A stretch of 39,319 nucleotides of DNA, from NCBI GenBank assembly GCA_946186245.1, contig CAMHMN010000021.1:1-39319 (forward strand), given 5' to 3'. The translations under genes and the position numbers were made by a program. Of this stretch, positions 15,524 to 23,100 are shown piece after piece (position 1 is the stretch's first letter; every line of letters begins with the position of its first letter). Source of the DNA: an uncultured Clostridia bacterium. GTDB lineage: Bacteria > Bacillota > Clostridia > Oscillospirales > Acutalibacteraceae. Under the pieces are notes generated by a model, which did not search any database, had not been told where the DNA came from, and saw nothing but the letters and a program-made list of their open reading frames with translations.

Positions 15524-15609
15524 TGTTCACAAAAAATACATATGTAAACTTCAACATCTCACCAGTCGAAATTCTATGAACAATACATAAAAACCGGCTT
15601 TTTAAAAGG

Positions 15610-15660
15610 AAAAAAGAGCCATCGCCCCGCCATTTCGATTCAATGCGGGAGCGATGGCTC
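15610..15660 (-). terminator. Terminator after the LuxR-type membrane regulator
   Basis: On the minus strand GAGCCATCGC (15660-15651) pairs with GCGATGGCTC (15625-15616), extended by C/G-rich pairing inside, followed by TTTTTTCC. It begins 4 bp after the stop codon. Confidence 0.92.
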
Positions 15661-15664
15661 ACGA

Positions 15665-17134
15665 TTATTGTTCTTCGATCAGAATATCCGGTTCGTCAGA
15701 CTGAACGACCGGTTTTTTCAGCTGATCCTCAAAATAGTTCCGAAGTCCCTCCAGATCCTCGACGTCGAATTTCCTGAGAAGATTGCGGCTCTGGGCGCGA
15801 ACGGTATTGCGCGAGAGCATCATCTTGTCGGGCAGCTGTTCCATGGTGTACCCGCCGAGCACCGAGAGGTCGAGAATGTATTTCTCGCGGTCGCTGAGCT
15901 GCATTTCTTCGGATTTGGCTATGATCAGCTCCCTGAGCAAGCGGTGATGCTCCAGACTCTCCTGCGTAAGCCCGTACTTTTTGAGCAGCGAGAATACTGC
16001 GGGAGCGCCGAAAACCAGCAGCGCGGCAATGGCGGAAAGAATAATCGCCTTGTTTTCGATGGGCAGCAGATAATTGAAGAGATCAGCGGCGAGTCTGGCG
16101 GCAATGACGCAGGCGTAGCCGAAGGTGGCGTAAAACAGCGGATGCTGTCTGTCCATAGCGAAATGGATGATGAAGATATAGGCGAAGACGGCGAAGCAGG
16201 CCTGCCCGATAAAGCTGCAAATAAGGAATACCGTCTGTTCCGCCTGTGAGAAATAGGGAAGAAAGAGGAGAATAGAGGTAAACGCCATAAAGCAAACGCC
16301 GTAAACGAAAAGCGGAGTGACCCGGTGGAATTTGACAAAGAAGGCAATGACCACGGCGGTCACGACATAGGACATATAGGTGTAAAGACCGAAATTCTTA
16401 AAGAAGGGCACATACATTTCATACCCCAATGTGTTGATCCTTCCCAGGCACATATAATAGACGAAAGCCAGCAGAAACAGCAGCCAGTAGGCGCCGGGAA
16501 TGTTGTGCATCAGAATCTTGTGAGAGGCTTCGGAATAGCTGATGATCGGCATCTGTTCTTTGGAGAATCCGGAGGAACGCACGGTGAGCAGCGCCAGCGC
16601 ACCGGAAAGGATGGCCAGCATGTAGATACCGCGCGTCATATCCAGGTAGGTATAGATGACATGATCGGCATACCTGACCAGACCGCCCAGAGCGATTCCG
16701 CCTGCCACCGCAAACAATCTGTGGCTGACCCTGATGCTCAACAGACGCGAAAAAATGGCCAGCACGCCGAATGCCGCGCAAATACCGGTGATAACGGAAT
16801 ACACGCTGAAGGAGTCAGCGTTGGTAAACGCCAGAGCGATGCCGCTTTCTGCCATCAGCACGGCGGGAACCACGCGGAAATAGCGATGGTCAAGCAATCC
16901 CTCAAAGTCCAGATGGAACATGAGAATCAGCATGACGCCGAGCGTCACAGCCAGCGACGCGCCGAACAGAATGTTTGTCACATCGTAGAGCGATGAAGTG
17001 CCGTATATTTCGAGGCTCTTTTCGCATATGAATTTGACCGTCAGATACCATCCGATAAAGCCGCCAATGCATATCGCTCCGCCAACGGAGCTTTTTGTAA
17101 AATTACCGAATGGCGATTGCGTTATTTTTTTCAC
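15665..17134 (-). CDS. Polytopic membrane protein with C-terminal LuxR-type HTH
   Basis: The 489-residue protein has about twelve predicted membrane helices (residues ~15-395), then a cytoplasmic linker and a LuxR-type helix-turn-helix at about 415-475. The latter is visible as L-S-D-R-E-K-Y-I-L-D-L, Y-T-M-E-Q-L-P-D-K-M-M-L-S-R-N-T-V-R-A-Q and L-L-R-K-F-D-V. The family form (L-T-x-R-E-x-E-V-L, S-x-N-T-V-K-x-H) is recognisable. Transporter-like membrane domains fused to LuxR HTH are best known from Eggerthella-type actinobacteria and are one-component regulators that would act from the membrane. The GTG at 17134 is chosen because GGAGGG lies 8 nt upstream; the ATG at 17173 lacks a ribosome site. 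The gene is monocistronic with its own promoter and terminator, and its target is unknown. Confidence 0.85.
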   Translation of the reverse strand: MKKITQSPFGNFTKSSVGGAICIGGFIGWYLTVKFICEKSLEIYGTSSLYDVTNILFGASLAVTLGVMLILMFHLDFEGLLDHRYFRVVPAVLMAESGIALAFTNADSFSVYSVITGICAAFGVLAIFSRLLSIRVSHRLFAVAGGIALGGLVRYADHVIYTYLDMTRGIYMLAILSGALALLTVRSSGFSKEQMPIISYSEASHKILMHNIPGAYWLLFLLAFVYYMCLGRINTLGYEMYVPFFKNFGLYTYMSYVVTAVVIAFFVKFHRVTPLFVYGVCFMAFTSILLFLPYFSQAEQTVFLICSFIGQACFAVFAYIFIIHFAMDRQHPLFYATFGYACVIAARLAADLFNYLLPIENKAIILSAIAALLVFGAPAVFSLLKKYGLTQESLEHHRLLRELIIAKSEEMQLSDREKYILDLSVLGGYTMEQLPDKMMLSRNTVRAQSRNLLRKFDVEDLEGLRNYFEDQLKKPVVQSDEPDILIEEQ

Positions 17135-17187
17135 AACCAGAACCCTCCGCGCATGAGATATAACAGGATGCATAATACATCAAGATA

Positions 17188-17216
17188 ATCATACCACAAT
17201 CGGACGGATTATTCAA
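17188..17216 (-). promoter_or_regulatory. Promoter of the LuxR-type membrane regulator
   Basis: On the minus strand TTGAAT (17216-17211), a 17-bp spacer and TATGAT (17193-17188) with an extended -10 TG. Confidence 0.7.
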
Positions 17217-17276
17217 TAAATAATGGGAGTTTTTTTCCGAAATAAAAAAAATTATTTAAAGGAATGCACAAAACAC

Positions 17277-17305
17277 TTGAATTTTTAATATAAATGTGCG
17301 ATAAT
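17277..17305 (+). promoter_or_regulatory. Promoter of the DUF1232 gene
   Basis: TTGAAT (17277-17282), a 17-bp spacer, GATAAT (17300-17305). Divergent from the promoter at 17188-17216. Confidence 0.65.
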
Positions 17306-17408
17306 AGTGATAGAAAAGACGGATGGTATTCCGTGAAAAAGGAGCTGAGTTTGCCTAATGTTTGTAAAGCTGATTCTTGCTCTATTATCATACAAAGGAC
17401 TGAGAAAA

Positions 17409-17714
17409 ATGGAAGAAAAATTCAACAAAAACGCAAATCCTGAGGCCAACGCACAGGGCGGCAAGAAGTCCGGTATGGGCTGGAAAATAGCGATGATGAT
17501 CATTCTGGCTGTGCTCGTGCTGTCTCCCATCGACGCGCTTCCTGACGTTATTCCCGTCGTCGGCTGGGTGGATGACGTCGCCTATGTCGCCGGCATGTTA
17601 GGCACGGCTGTGAGCATGCTCAAGGGCAAGAGAGCGCAGATCTCCGGAGCCACCGGCGCCCAGGGCTATATGCCTCCGATGTACAACGAAGTAAAGTCAA
17701 ACAGAAAAAAGTAA
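17409..17714 (+). CDS. Small DUF1232 (YkvA-like) membrane protein
   Basis: The 101-residue protein has a polar N-terminus of about 22 residues, then one hydrophobic helix running into the DUF1232 signature S-P-I-D-A-L-P-D-V-I-P-V-V-G-W-V-D-D-V, a second hydrophobic stretch, and a basic C-terminal tail. DUF1232 proteins occur widely as small membrane-associated proteins of unknown role. AAAGGA at 17394-17399 sits 9 nt before the ATG at 17409. An in-frame ATG at 17358 (118 residues, AAGGAG 13 nt upstream) is possible and would add a second hydrophobic N-terminal segment. A terminator follows at 17766. Confidence 0.8.
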   Translation: MEEKFNKNANPEANAQGGKKSGMGWKIAMMIILAVLVLSPIDALPDVIPVVGWVDDVAYVAGMLGTAVSMLKGKRAQISGATGAQGYMPPMYNEVKSNRKK

Positions 17715-17727
17715 GATATGACCGTTC

Positions 17728-17746
17728 CACCCGGTAAGGACGGGTG
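17728..17746. repeat. Small hairpin after the DUF1232 stop
   Basis: CACCCG and CGGGTG form a 6-bp stem with a 7-nt loop. No T-run follows on the plus strand. It may protect the transcript 3' end; the actual terminator is at 17766. Confidence 0.35.
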
Positions 17747-17765
17747 CCCAAAAAAACAAGCAATT

Positions 17766-17806
17766 AATGCGGTGTTCTCTGTATTGATGAATGCCGCATT
17801 TTTTTG
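17766..17806 (+). terminator. Terminator after the DUF1232 gene
   Basis: A 7-bp stem AATGCGG (17766-17772) and CCGCATT (17794-17800), followed by TTTTT. Confidence 0.8.
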
Positions 17807-17840
17807 GACTGTAATACATAAAGCAAGGGGAATCTGAAAA

Positions 17841-18602
17841 ATGACAATGAACAGAATTGGTACCGGTAAACTATTCCGGTGTGTGTGCGGCCTGCTGGTT
17901 GCGGCACTCATGCTGTCAGCTTCAGCCGTTTCATGCGGCAAGCCGGAGCAGATCGCAACCGGGTCGGCGTCGGAAGAATCGTATGTCTTTGAGGACGAGG
18001 AAACCGGGAAGTCGCTCCTGCGATTCCTGGACAATTACTGCAAATGGTACGCCGCCAGTCCTTACGGCGACTGGGATTTCGACTCCTCAAGAGCAGCCGA
18101 CGGGGACGGAAACATCCTGGCCTGTATTGCTTCTTCAAAACCGTGCGTTGACTGGTCACTGTACTCTGACAGAAGCATGGAGGACAGATTTGTCGAAAAT
18201 CCCTATGATCCCAGAGGCTGGGCTGCTCAATCCAATGCCTATTACGTTTTTGACGAGAAAACAGTGGAATTCATCGCGCGGGAAATATTCAACCTCAGCG
18301 AGGGTGACATTGACAGACTGGCAATCAGCGGAGAGATAAAACGGCTGTTTTACAGGCAGAACGAAAAATACTATACGATTTCGGATGATAATCTCCAGTC
18401 GCTGGTCGAGATAAGCTCTGTCTTCATCAGACCGGCAGGGGACAGATATACCGTCACCTTCATAGCAAGCGGTGTGAGCGAACAGAACGACGAGGGTCTG
18501 GTGAGGGTGGAATATCACAATTGTACCGCCGAAATGGCACTCAAGACCATTCACGGCAGGGAATATTGGACACTGTACAGATTTGACTCGAAAGAATCAT
18601 GA
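17841..18602 (+). CDS. Putative lipoprotein, function unknown
   Basis: The 253-residue protein begins with a basic N-region (R-I-G-T-G-K-L-F-R), a hydrophobic core and a lipobox-like A-V-S-C (Cys at about residue 32), which indicates export and lipid anchoring at the outer face of the membrane. The mature part is acidic, rich in Tyr and Asp, with a Ser/Glu-rich linker after the Cys. I recognise no domain. It ends in beta-strand-like segments (R-Y-T-V-T-F-I-A-S-G). AAGGGG lies 13-18 nt upstream of ATG 17841 and 17847. No clear promoter was seen between the preceding terminator and this gene. The membrane-anchored PP2C phosphatase gene follows 160 bp later with its own promoter. Confidence 0.8.
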   Translation: MTMNRIGTGKLFRCVCGLLVAALMLSASAVSCGKPEQIATGSASEESYVFEDEETGKSLLRFLDNYCKWYAASPYGDWDFDSSRAADGDGNILACIASSKPCVDWSLYSDRSMEDRFVENPYDPRGWAAQSNAYYVFDEKTVEFIAREIFNLSEGDIDRLAISGEIKRLFYRQNEKYYTISDDNLQSLVEISSVFIRPAGDRYTVTFIASGVSEQNDEGLVRVEYHNCTAEMALKTIHGREYWTLYRFDSKES

Positions 18603-18694
18603 AACAAAATAAGACAAGTTACGTGATTTGATGTTTCTATTATCATTTTGTAAGTATATTTTATTAAATATTTGTAAATCTTGCTCAAAGTTTT

Positions 18695-18722
18695 TTGTAT
18701 TTTCAAACTCATGTGTTATTAT
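18695..18722 (+). promoter_or_regulatory. Promoter of the PP2C-giant protein operon
   Basis: TTGTAT (18695-18700), a 16-bp spacer and TATTAT (18717-18722) with an extended -10 TG. No separate promoter is visible before the giant gene at 20142. Confidence 0.55.
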
Positions 18723-18764
18723 ATAACGCAGTGCATTTTTGAAAGTCAGTGGGGTGTGAGTTGA

Positions 18765-20081
18765 TTGAGCGCGGCAAACAAGATACTGATCCGTGCGGCT
18801 GCCGAATCCAATGTAGGCAACGCCAGAGGCAACAATGAGGATAATGTTTACTTCAACGGCGATTACATAACGCCCCGCAATATCAGCAGACCTTTTGCTA
18901 TCAAGACCGGCGAGTACACCGAAGTCAATATCTTTGCCGTGTTTGACGGAATGGGCCGAAACAATACAGGCTCCTTTGCCTCACTTGTCGCAGCGACACG
19001 GCTCGACGCGCTGGCCGACCGGATTTCCTTTGATCCTGACGCTACGCCGGACGACGCGGTGCTGGAATATATGCAGGACACCAACGAACTGATCCGCGAC
19101 CAGCGACGGGAAACGGGCGGAGTTCGCACCGCTTCCACCATGGCATTGCTGATCATTGAGCACGGCAACGCCCATGTATATAATGTAGGCGACAGCCGGG
19201 TATATCTTTACCGCGACAAACAGCTGGTCAAGCTGACGCGCGATCATGTAGCGGTGGAAGGACAGAAGAGCGTCGCCCTGACCGAGGAAGGCATACGCCA
19301 CGGCAGGATCACGAAATTTCTCGGCATGAACAGCCGGGAGGGCAAGATGGAGCCTTACCGCGCAAAGCCCTTTAAAGTGAAGAAGGGGGATAAATTCCTT
19401 GTCTGCAGCGACGGCGTGACCGATCAGCTGGACGAGGACGAGATCACGGTCTGTCTCGGCAAGCGCAAGGATCCCTTCGGACATACCAATGAAATCATGG
19501 CGCTGTCCATGAGCGACGACAGCGACGACAATGTATCGGCCATCGTGGTGGAAGCCATCGAGCCGGGCATTCACATCACGCAGAATATGATCATGGTGGC
19601 GATGGGCTGTCTGATTATGGCATTCGGCGTGGCAGTGGGATTTGTGTTTGGCTGGCTTGTGGGCAGCACGTCGTCGGAGTACGAGGGGCTGGAAGATTTC
19701 AATGAAGACTATATCGTCACGCCGGCCAGTAATTCGGACCTTTCGTCGGATACCCTGGAGACGAGCATGGTATCGTCCACCGTTCCGACCACCGTGCCGA
19801 ATCAGGACAAGACCAGTTCCGAAGAAGTGCAGTACACCGTCTACGGACTGACGCTGCGTCAGAACAACGACATTACCCTCAAGAGAGGAAAAAACGTGAC
19901 GCTTTCGGTGGAGATCAATCCGGACAACGTCCCGCAGAGCTATGTGCAGTGGAGCTCGGACAACGAGAAGGTTGCCACCGTCGATGAGAACGGCAAGGTC
20001 AAAGCCCTGAAGCACGGACAGGCCACTATCACCGCAAGCGCCGGAAATGTGACGGTTACCTGCCTGATACGGGTGCCGTAA
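18765..20081 (+). CDS. Membrane-anchored PP2C phosphatase with extracytoplasmic BIG2 domain
   Basis: This 438-residue protein combines a Ser/Thr phosphatase of the PP2C family (about 8-266), one membrane helix (about 274-299), a Ser/Thr-rich linker (300-355) and a bacterial Ig-like BIG2 domain (about 356-438: L-T-L-R...V-Q-W-S-S-D-N-E-K-V-A-T-V-D-E-N-G-K-V-K-A-L). Metal-binding residues look intact: N-N-E-D-N (Asp26), V-F-D-G-M-G (Asp61), C-S-D-G (Asp216) and D-D-N (Asp255). The enzyme should face the cytoplasm and the Ig-like domain the wall, so it may sense the envelope and dephosphorylate cytoplasmic targets. No ATG fits; the TTG at 18765 follows a GTGGGG site by 10 nt. The giant gene follows 60 bp downstream. 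Confidence 0.88.
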   Translation: MSAANKILIRAAAESNVGNARGNNEDNVYFNGDYITPRNISRPFAIKTGEYTEVNIFAVFDGMGRNNTGSFASLVAATRLDALADRISFDPDATPDDAVLEYMQDTNELIRDQRRETGGVRTASTMALLIIEHGNAHVYNVGDSRVYLYRDKQLVKLTRDHVAVEGQKSVALTEEGIRHGRITKFLGMNSREGKMEPYRAKPFKVKKGDKFLVCSDGVTDQLDEDEITVCLGKRKDPFGHTNEIMALSMSDDSDDNVSAIVVEAIEPGIHITQNMIMVAMGCLIMAFGVAVGFVFGWLVGSTSSEYEGLEDFNEDYIVTPASNSDLSSDTLETSMVSSTVPTTVPNQDKTSSEEVQYTVYGLTLRQNNDITLKRGKNVTLSVEINPDNVPQSYVQWSSDNEKVATVDENGKVKALKHGQATITASAGNVTVTCLIRVP

Positions 20082-20141
20082 TCAACTGAAATAACAGATT
20101 TCTTATGCAATAATTTCGCCGGATGAACGGCGATAGGAAGG

Positions 20142-23100
20142 ATGGTCGTAAAGTTGGCTTTTTTCAAAAGATTCAAACATCAGAATACGAAAAAACGCTA
20201 CGAAAATCCTGCTGTCAATCAAGCTATTGATGAAATCAACAAACGCAAGGAAGAAGAATCCGACAGCCGCAGGGGAGCGGAGAATAAGCCCGAACCCAAA
20301 AAACGCACCGCTGCGCCTTCCACCGGCAAAAAGGAAGGCTTTGCGCCTGTACTGGCGTTTGACCCGAGCGGATCCGATGTCGATCATCTGGTCTACAAGC
20401 CGGTTCAGATTCCGCCCAAAGCCACACGTTCGGAACAGTTCGACAAGGAGATGGAAAATCTCGCCGGCATATACGGTGTGGACAAGACGGAGGCGGCAAG
20501 CTATGCGGAAAGCCCTGCGCCGATTATCCCCTCCATGGCGGGGGCTTCGGATGAAAAGCCGGTTCCGGTTCGCCGTCTGCCGGGAAGCGGCGAATCGCTC
20601 GCCTTTATGGACCTCAGTGACCGCACCGATCTGCAGCCGGAGGAGATAGAGGAAGCGAGCGAAATCTTCGGCATCAAGTACCCTGCCGGTTTCCGGACAG
20701 ACCTTGTCAATTACGCAGGAAGAGAAATCGACCTCAGCGATTTCAGCCTGGTTGAGAACCTGCGCTGGAAGCACATCGAAAACGCCGCGGACATCAGCGG
20801 CATTGTCTTTCCGGCCACGATCGACACCGATTCCTTCAATTTCTACGACAGAAATATCAGCGGCTGCGATTTCAGCTCGGTCTACGGACTGCGCTGGAGG
20901 CACATTCAGAGTGCGCGTGACATAGCCGCCATCAAATATCCCGCCACCTTTGACATAGAAAACGCCGTTTTTGCCGCCAGAAATATTTCGGGCAGTGATT
21001 TCAGCCTGATCGGCAGCCTTCGCTGGGAGCATATCATGAGTGCTTCCGATATCAGCGGCATCAAATACCCGGCGACCTTCGACGTATCGGAGGCGAAATT
21101 CTATGGCAGGGACATTTCCGGCAGCGACTTCTCGCTGTGCAAGGGACTGAAATGGCAGCATATCAGCCTTGCGTCGGATCTCAGCGGCATCATATATCCC
21201 GAAAATTTTGATTACAGCGAATGCGACTTTACCGACATAGACATTTCCGGCAGCGATTTTTCCAAGGCGAACAGCCTGAAATGGAGCCAGCTTGCCAACG
21301 CCTATGATATTACCAACATCAAATATCCCTCGTGTTTCGATCCGGACAGCGCCGACTTTACCGGCAAGGACATTTCCGGAAGCAATTTCAGCCGGGTAGG
21401 AAGCCTGCGCTTTGCGCATATCAAACCCGCAAAGATCATCCGCAAGATTATCTATCCGCCTCAGTTTGATATAGACGAAGCGGATTTTACCGACCGCGAC
21501 ATCGACCGTTCGGATTTCTCGCTTCTGACCGGCTTCAACTGGGAAAGCGTCAAGCTGGCTGCGAGCAGGGATAACGTGATTTATCCCGCCGGCTTTGTGG
21601 AGCCGGTTCCCTCCGACGAAGACGTGGAAGGCGCGATGCTGATCTATCTGCTGCGGATTTACAGCCGTGTACAGCAGGACAAATTCAGCACGGAGTCATT
21701 TTATTCAGATATTACGGCGCTGTACCCCGGACTCACCGATTCGGACGCGGCGGCGCTCATTGAACGCTCGACCCATAAATGGGAGAGAGAAAACGGCGCG
21801 AAGCTGATCCGTCAGGACGCGCGATGTGCCCATACAGGGGATAAGCTGTTCATGACGAAACTGGGCTTCAAACTGCTCTATCCTGTTTGCGGCGGTGAAA
21901 GGTCGGCAGCCCTGCTGCGGGAGTCTTTCGGTGAAATAGTACGCCGACGCGAACAGGAAAAATTTGAGCAGCGGCTTTACGACCTCCAGTGCGGCAAATA
22001 CCTTTCGGCAGCGGAACTGACCGAAATAGGCTTTACCCCGGGCAAGCTGCCGCAGAAAGCGGAACTTCAGGTGGCAGTGGATAAGCCCAAGCGGGTGCTG
22101 CCCGTTCCGACCGAACTGGAAAGCATGGAAGACAATGGGCGCAGCGGCAGCCGTGTCCGCGCCGTTCCGATCACCGAGCCGCTGGTTCCGCCGGAGGTTT
22201 CGCCTCTTACCGAAATAGCGGACAAGGTGAAGGTGCGTGTCGTCCAGCTTGAACCGCCTATTCTCGCAACGGTCAAGCCGATAGATCCCGCGACGCTTCT
22301 CGCAGACAGCAAGAAGGAAGAAATACCGGAGCAGACCGAAACGCCAGAAACCCCCGAAACGCCGGAATCCACGGACGTTCCCAAAGAAGAGCCGTCCGAA
22401 GTGCCGGCTGAACCGGAGGCGGCAGAACCTGAATCGGCTGCCGAAGAAAATCCGCAGGAGCCACCCGAAACGGAAGAAACGCAGTCCGAACAGGACGAGC
22501 CGGCTGAACCCTCCGATACGTCATTCGAGCCGGTCAGCATAGAGCAGTACACCGAGCCTGCTGCGCCCGAACCGGAAAGGAGAGGCTACAGCTTCGGGGA
22601 AAGAATTGCGCCCATAGAGATTGACGATTCCCCGGCCAAGCCCGCCAAGCCCGCCGAACCCGCCGAACCCGCCGAGCCGGAATATATTCCCATTTCGCAG
22701 ACAGATCTGTTCACGGATTATCCCTCACCGCCACAGAAACCGGAACCGCCGGAAACCGATGAACCTTCTCCGGTGGGAGAGAGCATCGGCGTGCGTGAGG
22801 AAAGCTTTGAACCGGTTCAGATACGCATTGACAAGATGCGGGACAGCGCGGCGGACGAAGCGGAAGAAAAACTGCGCCGCAAAAAGCTCAGTGATGAGGA
22901 AAAAGCCATACGCACCGGCGTCATGGGAATGCTGCTCTACATAAACCAGAGCATTTCCGACTCCGATCTCACCAATTCCGAGCTGTTCAGCGAATTCATG
23001 CGGATCTATCCCGGAGCGCAGCCGAAGGAAACGGCTGCCATGGCGCAGTTCGCCGCCAATACCCTCAGCGGCATCAATGCCAAGACCCGCGCCAAGCTGT

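Noticed and set aside
17135-17173. ATG at 17173 as the LuxR-type regulator start
   Set aside because: The only good ribosome site (GGAGGG 17143-17148) lies downstream of it and serves the GTG at 17134.
18981-20015. 344-codon minus-strand open frame opposite the PP2C gene
   Set aside because: His/Arg-rich shadow of a clear phosphatase frame.
20103-21419. Long minus-strand open frame (438 codons) opposite the giant gene
   Set aside because: It is the shadow of the 43-residue repeats, with no ribosome site; its apparent repeats are the complement of the coding repeats.
20598-21605. CRISPR-like or satellite array
   Set aside because: The 129-bp period is in frame, copies diverge at the DNA level and the protein repeat is conserved, so it is a coding repeat.
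22067-22552. Ser/Gly-rich minus-strand open frame opposite the Pro/Glu linker
   Set aside because: Its low-complexity composition is the complement of Pro/Glu codons on the coding strand.
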